A stretch of DNA of 64,000 nucleotides from Polaribacter sp. SA4-12. Its GTDB lineage: Bacteria > Bacteroidota > Bacteroidia > Flavobacteriales > Flavobacteriaceae. The notes beneath the pieces were generated by a model. It was not told the origin of the DNA. It ran no database searches and saw only the letters and a list, made by a program, of their open reading frames with translations. Positions 28,122-36,787 of this stretch are shown here, in pieces. The DNA lies in assembly GCF_002163675.1 (NCBI RefSeq), contig NZ_CP019334.1:1002001-1066000 (forward strand), written 5' to 3'. The position numbers were made by a program, and so were the translations under genes. Within the stretch, counting starts at the first letter, position 1. Each line of letters starts with the position of its first letter.

Positions 28122-28565
28122 ATGCAAAGACTCAACCTACCAACTTATAATTTCAAACTCAAAAGTAGCGAAAATAAGACGCTTATTTTTGATAAATTGA
28201 GAAAAAAATATATGGTTCTAACTCCAGAAGAATGGGTTCGTCAACATTATGTTTATTTTTTGATTGAAGAAAAAAAATATCCGATTTCGTTAATTGCTTT
28301 AGAAAAACAATTAACGATTAATAATCGCAAGAAGAGAACTGACATTTTAGTTTTTAATAAAGAAGGAAATCATGAAATAATTGTAGAATGTAAAGCCCCC
28401 TCTATTAAGATTACTCAAGATACTTTTGATCAAATTGCACGTTATAATTTAAAATTAAAAGCTAATTATTTGATTGTAACCAATGGATTAGAGCATTTCT
28501 TCTGCAAAATGGACTTTGAAAATGAAACTTATATTTTCTTAAAAGATATTCCTGATTATAAATAA
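28122..28565 (+). CDS. Small PD-(D/E)xK-type protein, restriction R-subunit N-terminal-like
   Basis: This 147-residue protein (a TTG at 28119 would add one residue) matches the type I restriction R-protein N-terminal-like family (PF13588). The nuclease-like core is visible: Asp74 in KRTDILVF and Glu89-Cys-Lys91 in IIVECKAPS, followed by the helix QDTFDQIARYN. It is a stand-alone domain without helicase or specificity subunits, so it is not a working restriction system by itself. Next to holA such genes may serve DNA repair or another nucleic acid role, which is unproven. The start is supported by a -7 box just upstream. Confidence 0.85.
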   Translation: MQRLNLPTYNFKLKSSENKTLIFDKLRKKYMVLTPEEWVRQHYVYFLIEEKKYPISLIALEKQLTINNRKKRTDILVFNKEGNHEIIVECKAPSIKITQDTFDQIARYNLKLKANYLIVTNGLEHFFCKMDFENETYIFLKDIPDYK

Positions 28566-28618
28566 CAAACCTTATATTTTATTAGTAAAAAATTAGGTCT
28601 AAACTAATTTATAAAATG

Positions 28619-28626
28619 TAATTTTG
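28619..28626 (+). promoter_or_regulatory. -7 box abutting the TTG start at 28632
   Basis: TAATTTTG fits TAnnTTTG exactly and ends 5 nt before the TTG start of the glycosyltransferase, predicting a leaderless or near-leaderless mRNA. Confidence 0.5.
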
Positions 28627-28631
28627 CCCTC

Positions 28632-29630
28632 TTGAAAATAGCAATCGTCATATTAAATTGGAATGGTCAAAAACTGTTAGAACAGTTCTTGCCATCTGTT
28701 GTAGATTTTAGTTCGAAAGATGCTGCCGTTTATATAGCAGACAATGCTTCCACAGATTCTTCAATTTCATATGTAAAAGAATATTTTCCTTCTATAAAAA
28801 TAGTTGAAAACGCTGTAAATGGTGGTTATGCAAAAGGTTATAACGATGCTTTACAATCTATTGATGCAGATATTTATTGCTTATTAAATTCTGATGTTGA
28901 GGTTACTGAAAATTGGTTAAAACCAATAATTGATGTTTTTAAAACGGATGAAGAAACAGCTATTATTCAACCAAAATTATTAGATTTTAAAGACAAAACT
29001 AAGTTTGAATACGCTGGTGCTGCTGGTGGTTTTATTGATTTATATGGATATCCTTATTGTAGAGGACGCGTTTTTAATCATTTAGAAACAGATAAAGGTC
29101 AATTTAATGATACAACGGATGTTTTTTGGGCTTCAGGTGCTTGTTTGTTTATACGTTCTAAAGTATATCACAAACTAGAAGGTTTTGATGAAGACTATTT
29201 TGCACATCAAGAAGAAATTGATTTATGTTGGAGAACTCAAAATAATGGTTACAAAATTAAATATGTAGGAGAATCTACAGTTTATCATGTTGGTGGTGCT
29301 ACTTTACAAGAAACAAATCCTCATAAAACATTTTTAAACTTTAGAAATAGTTTATTTAATGTGGTTAAGAATGTTCCAAAGAAATGGTTCTTATTCGTAA
29401 TATTTTCTCGTTTAGTTTTAGATGGAGTTGCAGGAATCAAGTTTATGATAGAATTAAGACCAATTCATACTTGGGCAATCATAAAAGCACATTTTAGTTT
29501 TTATAAAAACTTTAATAAATTTCTAAAGAAGCGTAAGAAATTATCAAAAAAACAAGATTACAACCTACATACAAGTATTGTTTGGCAATACTTTGCTTTA
29601 GGTAGAAAAGAGTTTAAAGACTTAAAATAA
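28632..29630 (+). CDS. Glycosyltransferase family 2
   Basis: The start is TTG 28632, which gives the full GT2 opening MKIAIVILNWNGQKLLEQF. The 332-residue protein has the nucleotide-sugar fold: ADNASTDSS near residue 37, LNSDVEV near 86 as the DxD-like metal site, and EEIDLCWRTQNNGYKIKYVG near 192. Hydrophobic and basic helices at the C-terminus suggest membrane association. It resembles rhamnosyltransferase-like GT2 enzymes of Bacteroidota that work on surface polysaccharide or lipopolysaccharide; donor and acceptor are unknown. Its last 9 bases overlap the end of the convergent SRPBCC gene. Confidence 0.92.
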   Translation: MKIAIVILNWNGQKLLEQFLPSVVDFSSKDAAVYIADNASTDSSISYVKEYFPSIKIVENAVNGGYAKGYNDALQSIDADIYCLLNSDVEVTENWLKPIIDVFKTDEETAIIQPKLLDFKDKTKFEYAGAAGGFIDLYGYPYCRGRVFNHLETDKGQFNDTTDVFWASGACLFIRSKVYHKLEGFDEDYFAHQEEIDLCWRTQNNGYKIKYVGESTVYHVGGATLQETNPHKTFLNFRNSLFNVVKNVPKKWFLFVIFSRLVLDGVAGIKFMIELRPIHTWAIIKAHFSFYKNFNKFLKKRKKLSKKQDYNLHTSIVWQYFALGRKEFKDLK

Positions 29631-30110
29631 TTTTCTTTTTAAAACTTCTTTCCATTTACCAGACTCAGCATATTCTTTAATTACAATATTTCTTTCAAGG
29701 AGAAAATGATGCATATATCTTTTTAAAAATAGAAAATCTGCAATTTTACCTAAGAAACCCAATGGCGATTCGTATTTAAAAATATCTTTTACTATAACTC
29801 TATTATCTTTTTGATGAAGATAATGTTCATGTCTAAAACTTTTAAAGGCTCCTTTAACCATTTCATCAGCAAAAAAGAATGGAGATTCAAAATCTGTAAT
29901 TATAGAGGTTAATTCTTGTGTAAATCCTAAATGTTTTGCTCGCCAAGTTACGGTTTCACTGAGTTTAATCAAACCAGAAGTTCTTCCTGCTATTGCTTCT
30001 TCCTTAGATTTTTCTGTAGAAATTTTATGCAAATCAATACTTCTTATTAAATCAAAAACAATAGTAATATCATTAATATTAATAATAGTTTCTAATTCAA
30101 TTTTAGCCAT
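29622..30110 (-). CDS. SRPBCC-family ligand-binding protein
   Basis: The 162-residue protein has the START/Bet v1-like layout: KIELETIININDITIVFDLI at the start, a central TVTWRAKHLGFTQELTSIIT strand pair, and a long C-terminal helix (YMHHFLLERNIVIKEYAESG). Such proteins bind small hydrophobic ligands; the ligand here is unknown. It overlaps the tsaC stop codon (TAATG), so it is probably translated with tsaC. Confidence 0.85.
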   Translation of the reverse strand: MAKIELETIININDITIVFDLIRSIDLHKISTEKSKEEAIAGRTSGLIKLSETVTWRAKHLGFTQELTSIITDFESPFFFADEMVKGAFKSFRHEHYLHQKDNRVIVKDIFKYESPLGFLGKIADFLFLKRYMHHFLLERNIVIKEYAESGKWKEVLKRKLF

Positions 30111-30730
30111 TATAGAATATCTAAGCTTCCTTTACCTTCTCTAATAACTTCTGGATAACCTTCAGTAAAATCGATAACAGTTGATGCTTGGTTATCTCCA
30201 TAACCACCATCAATTACGATATCTACTAGTTTTCCCCATTTTTCGAAAATTAATTCTGGGTCTGTAGTATATTCTAAAACTTCATCATCATCTCTAATTG
30301 ATGTTGTTACAATTGGGTTTCCTAAACTTTCTACTAAAGTTCTCGTAATATTATTATCAGGAATACGAATACCAACTGCTTTTTTCTTTTTAAACACTTT
30401 TGGTAAGTTGTTACTTCCTGGTAAAATGAACGTATAAGGTCCTGGTAAAGCTTTTTTAAGAATTTTAAAAGTAGCGCTATCTATTTGCTTCACATAATCA
30501 GATAAATGGCTTAAATTATTGCAAATAAAAGAAAACTTAGCTTTTTCTAGTTTAACACCTTTTATCTGAGCTATCTTTTCTAAAGCTTTGGTGTTCGTAA
30601 TATCGCAACCTAAACCATAAACAGTATCTGTTGGGTAAATTACCAAACCTCCACGTTTTAAAACGGCAACAACTTTATCTATTGCCTTTTGATTGGGGTT
30701 ATCATTATATATTTTAATGAATTCAGCCAT
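30110..30730 (-). CDS. L-threonylcarbamoyladenylate synthase (TsaC/Sua5 family)
   Basis: The 206-residue protein has the YrdC/Sua5 core: GGLVIYPTDTVYGLGCD near residues 23-39, KAKFSFICNNLSHLS, PGPYTFILPG and VGIRIPDN. It makes threonylcarbamoyl-AMP for the t6A37 modification of tRNAs. I chose ATG 30730 because the frame's earlier ATG at 30769 lies inside the terminator of the response regulator gene. Confidence 0.92.
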   Translation of the reverse strand: MAEFIKIYNDNPNQKAIDKVVAVLKRGGLVIYPTDTVYGLGCDITNTKALEKIAQIKGVKLEKAKFSFICNNLSHLSDYVKQIDSATFKILKKALPGPYTFILPGSNNLPKVFKKKKAVGIRIPDNNITRTLVESLGNPIVTTSIRDDDEVLEYTTDPELIFEKWGKLVDIVIDGGYGDNQASTVIDFTEGYPEVIREGKGSLDIL

Positions 30731-30744
30731 ATTATAAATGTACA

Positions 30745-30779
30745 AAAACTCAACTTGATTAACAATCATGCTGAGTTTT
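30745..30779 (-). terminator. Terminator after the two-component operon
   Basis: On the minus strand AAAACTCAGCATGATT pairs with AATCAAGTTGAGTTTT (16 positions, one G-U, one mismatch, loop GTT) and is followed by TTTTTG. It ends the histidine kinase/response regulator transcript before tsaC. Confidence 0.75.
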
Positions 30780-30802
30780 ATTTTTAAGGAAGTTATTTTT
30801 TA

Positions 30803-31504
30803 TTAAGACTTATCTACCATTCTAAATCCTTCACCATGAATATTTAAAATCTCAACATGTTCATCTGGTTTTAAATATTTACGAAGCTTTGCAATGTAAA
30901 CATCCATACTTCTTGATGTAAAGTAGTTATCGTCTCTCCAAATCTTCGTCAATGCTAATTCTCTTGGCATTAAATCGTTTTTGTGAATTGCTAACATGCG
31001 TAACAATTTACTTTCTTTTGGTGAAAGTTTTATTGGTTCTCCGTCTTCTCCTACAGATAAGTGTCTTAATTTAGAATTAAAGAAAAAACCACCTATTTTA
31101 AATTCAAATTGCTCTGATTCTGTAGATTTATCGATGTCTTTACGTTGTAAAATTGCTTTAATTTTATGTAATAACACTTCAGAATCGAATGGTTTATTTA
31201 AGTAATCATCTGCACCAACAGAATATCCTCTTAAAACGTCTTCTTTTAAAGTTTTAGCTGTTAAAAAAATAATTGGCACTTCTTTATTGGTTCCTCTAAT
31301 GTCTTGTGCTAATGAAAAACCATCTTTACGAGGCATCATTACATCTAAAATACATAAGTCATAATCACTGTTTTTAAACATGATTAAACCTTCTATACCA
31401 TCTTTTGCATGTGTTACATTATAATCGTGTAATGCTAAATAATCTTTTAAAACTGTTCCAAAATTAGGATCATCCTCAACTAATAATATTTTCTTACTTC
31501 CCAT
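30803..31504 (-). CDS. OmpR-family response regulator (RprY-like)
   Basis: The 233-residue protein has a receiver domain with acidic pocket Glu10-Asp11-Asp12, phospho-acceptor Asp54 in CILDVMMPRKDG and the FLTAKT Lys, and an OmpR-type winged helix (IKLSPKESKLLRMLAIHKND). It is paired with the kinase directly upstream (11-nt gap). The pair resembles Bacteroides RprX/RprY; the regulon here is unknown. Confidence 0.93.
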   Translation of the reverse strand: MGSKKILLVEDDPNFGTVLKDYLALHDYNVTHAKDGIEGLIMFKNSDYDLCILDVMMPRKDGFSLAQDIRGTNKEVPIIFLTAKTLKEDVLRGYSVGADDYLNKPFDSEVLLHKIKAILQRKDIDKSTESEQFEFKIGGFFFNSKLRHLSVGEDGEPIKLSPKESKLLRMLAIHKNDLMPRELALTKIWRDDNYFTSRSMDVYIAKLRKYLKPDEHVEILNIHGEGFRMVDKS

Positions 31505-31515
31505 TGTTATATTTT

Positions 31516-33084
31516 TTAAATTAAAGGTAATTTTACCGTAAATATGCTTCCTACTCCTTTTTCACTTTCTACAATAACAGAACCATGATGTTTTTCTACT
31601 ATTTCTTTTACATACGCTAAACCAAGTCCATGGCCTTTAACATCATGTATGTTTCCTTTTTGTTCTCTATAAAACTTATCAAAAACATTTTTTTGAACAG
31701 CTTTACTCATTCCTATTCCTTCATCTTTTACTTTTAAAACAAAGAATTTATTTGTACTTTCTGTATAGACATCAATTTTTGGAGATCCTTCAGAATACTT
31801 TAAAGCATTTTCTAATATATTCACAATTACATTTGTTAAATGAAATTGATTTCCTGGAACTTCTGTAATTATTGCTTCAAAATGAGTATCTAAACTTCCT
31901 TTTCTATCTTCAATCAATAAACTAGTGTGAGATATTGCATCATCTATTATGTCGTGCATATCAATACTTTCCTTACTAATTTCTACTTGGTTTTTTTCTA
32001 ACCTAGAAATTCTTAAAACATTTTCTACTTGAGAATGCATTCTCTTATTCTCATCTCTAATCATTTGTACATAACGTAAAACTTTTTCGTTATCATTTAT
32101 CACCTTTGGGTTCTTTATAGAATCTAAAGCTAGATTAATGGTCGCGATTGGCGTTTTAAACTCATGCGTCATGTTATTTATAAAATCAGTTTTAATTTCT
32201 GATATTTTCTTTTGTCTAATCAATTGATATAATGAACTTGAAAAAGCTATTATAATAATTAAAATAAAGAATAAAGACAGCAATAAAATATTTGAAATTC
32301 CTGAAAGTATATGTTCCTTTTCTGACGGAAAAGTTATAAATAATTCGTAATCTACATCTCCATTTGTGTTAAAAAATAATGGATATTGGTAACTCTCTTT
32401 TTGATTAATTGTATAATAACCAGATTTTAACTTTGTAGCTAAACCATCTTTACTATATACACCATATTTAAAATCTAAGTATATATTTCTCTTATCTAAC
32501 TCTTCTCTTATCGTAGTATTTAATTCATTATTTCTTACTCTTTGATGAATAGGTTTTGTTTTTTTATAATACTCAAAATATGGAGAATAATACATTTTCT
32601 CTATATCTGTAAACCTTTTTGTAAACGAATATCTTTTTTCATCTGTAGAAGAAAAAGCATTATCTACACCTTTAATTAATCTTGAATGAAAAAAATCTTG
32701 TTTTCCCGAAACTCTCTTTACAATTATAGAATCATTGTCTAAAAAATCTGTAGGTAATTTAAAGTTTTCTTCTAAAAATGTAGATCCAAATGTTACTCTC
32801 TCTTTTTTAAGGGTGTCTATTTCTTGAAAAAGGTAATTTCTAATTTTAGCTGCATTTGCCAAACCTACATTATCGGTTAATCCTTCAATTTTTTTATCAA
32901 AAAAAGTCTCTTCTTTTTCATTAATCACCTGAGAAACACTTCCTAAAGATTTCTGAACATCATTCTTAAATTGTTCTTTTTTACTTTCAACTGCATTGTT
33001 AATCCAATACAACTGTACAGTAATAATCCCTACTAAAGAAATGCTCATTAAAGCAACAATAAGAACAAACATTTTCTTCCCCAT
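31516..33084 (-). CDS. Sensor histidine kinase (RprX-like)
   Basis: The 522-residue protein has a first membrane helix (residues 5-28), a long periplasmic sensor region (about 30-255) and a second helix (ISNILLLSLFFILIIIIAF). The kinase core has His307 in THEFKTPIAT, the N box NVIVNILENALKYSEG, DEGIGMS and GHGLGLAYVKEIVE. It should phosphorylate the adjacent response regulator. The signal is unknown. A -7 box ends only 4 nt before the ATG, so either the mRNA is leaderless or translation starts at Met5. Confidence 0.93.
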   Translation of the reverse strand: MGKKMFVLIVALMSISLVGIITVQLYWINNAVESKKEQFKNDVQKSLGSVSQVINEKEETFFDKKIEGLTDNVGLANAAKIRNYLFQEIDTLKKERVTFGSTFLEENFKLPTDFLDNDSIIVKRVSGKQDFFHSRLIKGVDNAFSSTDEKRYSFTKRFTDIEKMYYSPYFEYYKKTKPIHQRVRNNELNTTIREELDKRNIYLDFKYGVYSKDGLATKLKSGYYTINQKESYQYPLFFNTNGDVDYELFITFPSEKEHILSGISNILLLSLFFILIIIIAFSSSLYQLIRQKKISEIKTDFINNMTHEFKTPIATINLALDSIKNPKVINDNEKVLRYVQMIRDENKRMHSQVENVLRISRLEKNQVEISKESIDMHDIIDDAISHTSLLIEDRKGSLDTHFEAIITEVPGNQFHLTNVIVNILENALKYSEGSPKIDVYTESTNKFFVLKVKDEGIGMSKAVQKNVFDKFYREQKGNIHDVKGHGLGLAYVKEIVEKHHGSVIVESEKGVGSIFTVKLPLI

Positions 33085-33088
33085 AAAC

Positions 33089-33096
33089 CAAAGTTA
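33089..33096 (-). promoter_or_regulatory. -7 box abutting the histidine kinase start
   Basis: The minus strand reads TAACTTTG, an exact TAnnTTTG match, 4 nt before the ATG at 33084. Confidence 0.45.
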
Positions 33097-33187
33097 CGGC
33101 TTTCAAAAGTTGGAATTATTGTTTTTAACCTAAATTAACGGTATTATTTTAATTTTAAGATTATTTTAACAAAAAACATGAATTTAA

Positions 33188-33784
33188 TTAAATTCGACCT
33201 ATTTTTTCTGTTAAAATATTATGAATTCTAATAACCTGAGAACGAGTATCTTCTCTATTAAAATTAGAAATAACATAATTAGACTGCAGTAGCTTTTTAT
33301 CTTCTAACCATTGACTTTTTATTCTATTTTCTACAGCTGTTTTAGAGCTTCCATCTCTTAACACAGTTCTATCTATTCTAACCTTTATAGGTGCATAAAC
33401 AGAAATGATAATATCGCATTTTAAATTACTCTTACTTTCAAAGAGAATTGCATTTTCATAAACGATATAATCCTTGTTTTTATGTTGATTAACAAATTGT
33501 TGAAAATGTTTTTTTACTTCTGGGTGTACAATTGCGTTTAACGCTTCTAACTTGCTCTTATCTTTAAAAACAAGGTTGGCTATAAAAAGTCTATTTAATT
33601 GGTTATTTTGGTACGATTCTTCTCCAAATTCTTCAATAATTTTAGATTTGATGATTAACGAAGAGTTCATTAATTTTTTTGCTTCAGAATCTGCGTTATA
33701 AATAATAACATTTTCAAATTCTGCAAAAAAGTTAGCAACCGTAGTTTTACCACTTCCTATTCCTCCTGTTAAACCTACTATCAT
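33188..33784 (-). CDS. coaE: Dephospho-CoA kinase
   Basis: The 198-residue protein has the CoaE P-loop GLTGGIGSGKTTVA (residues 4-17), the conserved IVHPEVKKHF and a lid with ENRIKSQWLEDKK. It carries out the last step of coenzyme A synthesis. It starts 1 nt after the ybbR stop codon, so the two are translated from one message. Confidence 0.95.
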   Translation of the reverse strand: MIVGLTGGIGSGKTTVANFFAEFENVIIYNADSEAKKLMNSSLIIKSKIIEEFGEESYQNNQLNRLFIANLVFKDKSKLEALNAIVHPEVKKHFQQFVNQHKNKDYIVYENAILFESKSNLKCDIIISVYAPIKVRIDRTVLRDGSSKTAVENRIKSQWLEDKKLLQSNYVISNFNREDTRSQVIRIHNILTEKIGRI

Positions 33785-33785
33785 C

Positions 33786-34724
33786 TTATTTCTGAATTAA
33801 AAAATCTATTTTATTAGGTATCAATTTAAAACTTTTGATTAAGCTAGAATTTGAAGTCACTTTTGGTAATAAATAACTAAGGTTATTTTCTTTAGAAATA
33901 TTGTAATCACAAACAACTTTAAAAAAGTTTTTATCAATTTTATCAAAATTAGAAAGACCAACTACAAAAACAACTTCAACAGTTTTATTTAATGTAGTTA
34001 ACTCCACACCTTCAGGAAGATTATCAACTATAAAAGGAATTTGAAAAGAGCCTTCAGTAAACTTCTCTACTTTTCCACTAACGGTAGTAAAGCTTGAATT
34101 CACTTTAATATTACTTGAGTTTTCTGGTAATATAATTTTAACCTTTTCAGAAAAACTAGACTTCACATCTTCTAATTTTAACAATTCTAAATTAATTGTT
34201 TTTATGTTTTCTATTTGAGCTTCTGGCCCAGAAATTAAAATACTATCTGGTTTAATTAAAACAGTCTCTAAAATATCATAACCAATATGATATTTGATCT
34301 CTAAATTAGGTTTTAAAGCAACTTTTTTAGAGATTAAACTACCTATTTCTAAGTAGATTGTATCTAAAGCTATATCTTGTAATTGAACACCTGATCGTAA
34401 TTGTTTTTGAATTGCAATAAATTGATTTTTGGTTAAAAAGTAATATTTACTTGAAGATTTTCTAATCAATTTATGAGCACTTAAAGCTAAACTTTTATTG
34501 CCAAACCTTGATCTTATAATATTAAAACCAGTCGATTTTACTAAAATGTCTATTTCTTTTGTAGGTTCTTTTTGCAATAACTTATCTTGAGAGATATTCG
34601 TATACTTTACTGGTAATGTTAAAGTTGTAGTATATTCTTTAGATAGCGTTATTAACAACCATATTAAAACAGATGCTATTAGAAAACTTATAAAACTTTT
34701 CGATATTTTTTTATTATTTTTCAA
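33786..34724 (-). CDS. YbbR-like domain protein
   Basis: The only suitable start is TTG at 34724, giving MKNNKKISKSFISFLIASVL and a single N-terminal membrane helix (about residues 11-27). The rest (312 residues in total) is made of YbbR-type beta repeats, seen for example at TLTLPVKYTNI and KVALKPNLEIKYHIGYDILE. In other bacteria YbbR/CdaR proteins regulate diadenylate cyclase; no cyclase lies in this window. It is transcribed with coaE and is separated from yajC by a strong terminator. Confidence 0.82.
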   Translation of the reverse strand: MKNNKKISKSFISFLIASVLIWLLITLSKEYTTTLTLPVKYTNISQDKLLQKEPTKEIDILVKSTGFNIIRSRFGNKSLALSAHKLIRKSSSKYYFLTKNQFIAIQKQLRSGVQLQDIALDTIYLEIGSLISKKVALKPNLEIKYHIGYDILETVLIKPDSILISGPEAQIENIKTINLELLKLEDVKSSFSEKVKIILPENSSNIKVNSSFTTVSGKVEKFTEGSFQIPFIVDNLPEGVELTTLNKTVEVVFVVGLSNFDKIDKNFFKVVCDYNISKENNLSYLLPKVTSNSSLIKSFKLIPNKIDFLIQK

Positions 34725-34768
34725 GGCAATAAATAATTTCTATGCAATTTACACAAAAGCTTGTAAAC

Positions 34769-34806
34769 AAAAAAGTGAGCAGTATCTTAAAAGACAATGC
34801 TCACTT
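34769..34806 (-). terminator. Intrinsic terminator after yajC
   Basis: AAGTGAGCA (34773-34781) and TGCTCACTT (34798-34806) form a 9-bp outer stem with further inner pairing. On the minus strand the stem is followed by six T. It divides nusB-DUF1573-yajC from ybbR-coaE. Confidence 0.8.
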
Positions 34807-34827
34807 AATATTTTAAAAACTTAATTT

Positions 34828-35148
34828 TTATTTTTTTGCTGGAGCTGAATATTTTTTGCTCAATTCCATTGAAATTGCAGAGCTTTCAAATTTAATTTTT
34901 CCTGCTCCTGTTTCAATAGTAATAGTATTGTCTGCAGAATTAATTTCTGCAATCTTACCATGAATTCCGCTAGAAGTTACAACTTTCGCTCCTTTTTTAA
35001 TTTCAGCTTGAAATGCTTTTTCCTTTTTTGTACGACTCATTTGTGGTCTTATCATAAAGAAATAAAACACTACAATAATTGCTAAGAAAGGTAACATACT
35101 CGCTAAAGATCCTAATCCTCCTTCTTGTAAAAACATTACAGTATACAT
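34828..35148 (-). CDS. yajC: Preprotein translocase subunit YajC
   Basis: The 106-residue protein has one membrane helix (MLPFLAIIVVFYFFMIRPQM, about residues 18-37) and a basic cytoplasmic tail with KKGAKVVTSSGIHGKIAEI, the standard YajC pattern. It is an accessory part of the SecDF-YajC complex. It starts 2 nt after the DUF1573 stop. Confidence 0.95.
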   Translation of the reverse strand: MYTVMFLQEGGLGSLASMLPFLAIIVVFYFFMIRPQMSRTKKEKAFQAEIKKGAKVVTSSGIHGKIAEINSADNTITIETGAGKIKFESSAISMELSKKYSAPAKK

Positions 35149-35150
35149 AA

Positions 35151-35618
35151 TTATATTTTTGCTTTTGGTGTTACAGAACCTTTTAATGTTAATATTTCTC
35201 TACCAGATTCTGTGTTAGTAGTTAGAGTTATAGATTTTTGTTGTCTATTTGGTTTACCATTTGTGTTAAATTTTACTTTAACCTCTCCTGTTTCTCCTGG
35301 TTTTATTGGTGCTTTTGGCCAAACAGGAATTGTACAACCACAAGTTGCTTGTGCATTTGTAATTACTAAATCTGTTTTACCAGAATTGGTAACCATAAAA
35401 CTAGTTTCTACAATATCACCTTCATTAACAGTACCAAAATCATAGACTTTTTTGTCTAAAGTTATTAAAGCTGTTCCTTTCTTTATTTCTAAATCTCTTG
35501 ATGCAGCTTTCTCTAAATTTTCTTTGTTAATTTTTGTTGTTACATTTCCACCATCCTTACATGCTGTAAAAAATGATGCAGTAATTACTAAAGCTAATAA
35601 AATTGTTGTTTTTTTCAT
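35151..35618 (-). CDS. DUF1573 lipoprotein
   Basis: The 155-residue protein has a lipoprotein signal (lipobox FTAC, Cys20) and one Ig-like DUF1573 domain with VYDFGTVNEGDIVETSF and the conserved ATCGCTIP Cys pair. The domain is common in Bacteroidota and its function is unknown. It stands between nusB and yajC in one operon, which I recall as a recurring order in this phylum. Confidence 0.88.
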   Translation of the reverse strand: MKKTTILLALVITASFFTACKDGGNVTTKINKENLEKAASRDLEIKKGTALITLDKKVYDFGTVNEGDIVETSFMVTNSGKTDLVITNAQATCGCTIPVWPKAPIKPGETGEVKVKFNTNGKPNRQQKSITLTTNTESGREILTLKGSVTPKAKI

Positions 35619-35652
35619 TCTGATTTAATTTTATGTAAAAATAATAAATAAA

Positions 35653-36591
35653 TTATAGTAATCCTCTACCTATTTTTACGATTCTTTTATTTTCTATAAA
35701 TTCTTTAGAAATTTTATCTAAAACACCATTAATAAAATAGCTACTTTTCTCTGTAGAATAATCTTTAGAAATTTCGATATACTCATTAATAGTAACTCTT
35801 GTTGGTATTGATGGGAAATTTAAAAATTCTGAAATTGCCATTTTGATAAGAATCATATCTATACCAGCAATTCTTTCTGTTTCCCAGTTCGGTGTTTTTT
35901 CTTCAATATCTAATTCGTATTCTTTATGTTTTAAGACTGTTTTTCTAAACATTTTAGATACAAATTCTTCATCATCTTTATCCTTATAAAGACTACTTAA
36001 AATAAATGTAACATCCTCTTTTTGCTTACTTAATGTTTTTACAACCCAAGTATTTACAAAAGGAATATCATCTACCCAAGAAATCATTGTGTCTTCAAAC
36101 AATTCTCCTAATTTATCATTTGGAGCAATAATTTCTTTAAAGAAATCTATTACAAAGGCTTTATCTACTTTATAAGAATCGTCTACAGTATCTAAATATT
36201 TTTTATATAAATCACTTTTTTGTAATTCATCATAAATAATTTTTACATACTCTTCATTTTCTTCCCAATTATTTAAACCATTTAATTCAATATAGCCTTC
36301 TATACTAATGCTTTCTGCAAAAGTATTTATAACTTTATTGTTTAAAAATTTGTTGTTTGGGTTTAGATCTTCTTTTGTTGCAAGAATCTTCTTTTTTGAA
36401 AGCGCAATTTTTTTAGCTGCTAATTTTTGTACTTCTACTAACAATTGTATGTTTAAAACATACAAGTCGTACATTTTTAAAATACTATGTTTTAAAAACT
36501 TTTCTTCTCTAATGATATCATCATTGTGAGATTGTAACATAGCGTATACAGACTGCATTACTTTAACTCTAATATGTCTTCTGTTTATCAT
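35653..36591 (-). CDS. nusB: Transcription antitermination protein NusB, long Bacteroidota form
   Basis: The 312-residue protein starts INRRHIRVKVMQSVYAMLQS, as NusB does, and has the core helices in its C-terminal third (TERIAGIDMILIKMAISEF, then IPTRVTINEYIEISKDYS). It is about twice the length of the E. coli protein because of a middle insertion, as is usual in this phylum. It takes part in rRNA antitermination with NusE. It is first in the nusB-DUF1573-yajC operon. Confidence 0.93.
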   Translation of the reverse strand: MINRRHIRVKVMQSVYAMLQSHNDDIIREEKFLKHSILKMYDLYVLNIQLLVEVQKLAAKKIALSKKKILATKEDLNPNNKFLNNKVINTFAESISIEGYIELNGLNNWEENEEYVKIIYDELQKSDLYKKYLDTVDDSYKVDKAFVIDFFKEIIAPNDKLGELFEDTMISWVDDIPFVNTWVVKTLSKQKEDVTFILSSLYKDKDDEEFVSKMFRKTVLKHKEYELDIEEKTPNWETERIAGIDMILIKMAISEFLNFPSIPTRVTINEYIEISKDYSTEKSSYFINGVLDKISKEFIENKRIVKIGRGLL

Positions 36592-36622
36592 TTTCTAAAG
36601 AACTTATATATAAATTGCGGTG

Positions 36623-36656
36623 CAAAAATAGTGTTATTTTAGTTTTATCCTATCAA
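36623..36656 (-). promoter_or_regulatory. nusB promoter
   Basis: On the minus strand TATTTTTG (36623-36630) matches TAnnTTTG exactly. A TTG lies 23 nt upstream (36654-36656), slightly wider than usual spacing. It predicts a leader of about 25 nt. Confidence 0.45.
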
Positions 36657-36660
36657 GTTT

Positions 36661-36682
36661 TTAATTCTTTTTTAAGAATTAA
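36661..36682. promoter_or_regulatory. Palindrome between divergent nusB and ABC exporter genes
   Basis: TTAATTCTT (36661-36669) and AAGAATTAA (36674-36682) are perfect arms with a TTTT loop, placed between the two divergent promoters. It could be a binding site; no T run follows on either strand. Confidence 0.3.
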
Positions 36683-36699
36683 TTTTGCACTTAAACTTG

Positions 36700-36707
36700 T
36701 ACCTTTG
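36700..36707 (+). promoter_or_regulatory. -7 box of the ABC exporter gene
   Basis: TACCTTTG fits TAnnTTTG exactly and predicts a leader of about 75 nt to the TTG start at 36788. Confidence 0.5.
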
Positions 36708-36787
36708 CGCTTTCTCTTTTTTAACAAAAAAATAATTTACAGAGGCTATATTAATTGTAATTTTATTTTTTTAAAAATAAATATTCG

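Noticed and set aside
30731..30769. Longer start for the TsaC/Sua5 gene at 30769
   Set aside because: The extra codons overlap the terminator hairpin of the response regulator gene, and the family N-terminus fits ATG 30730.
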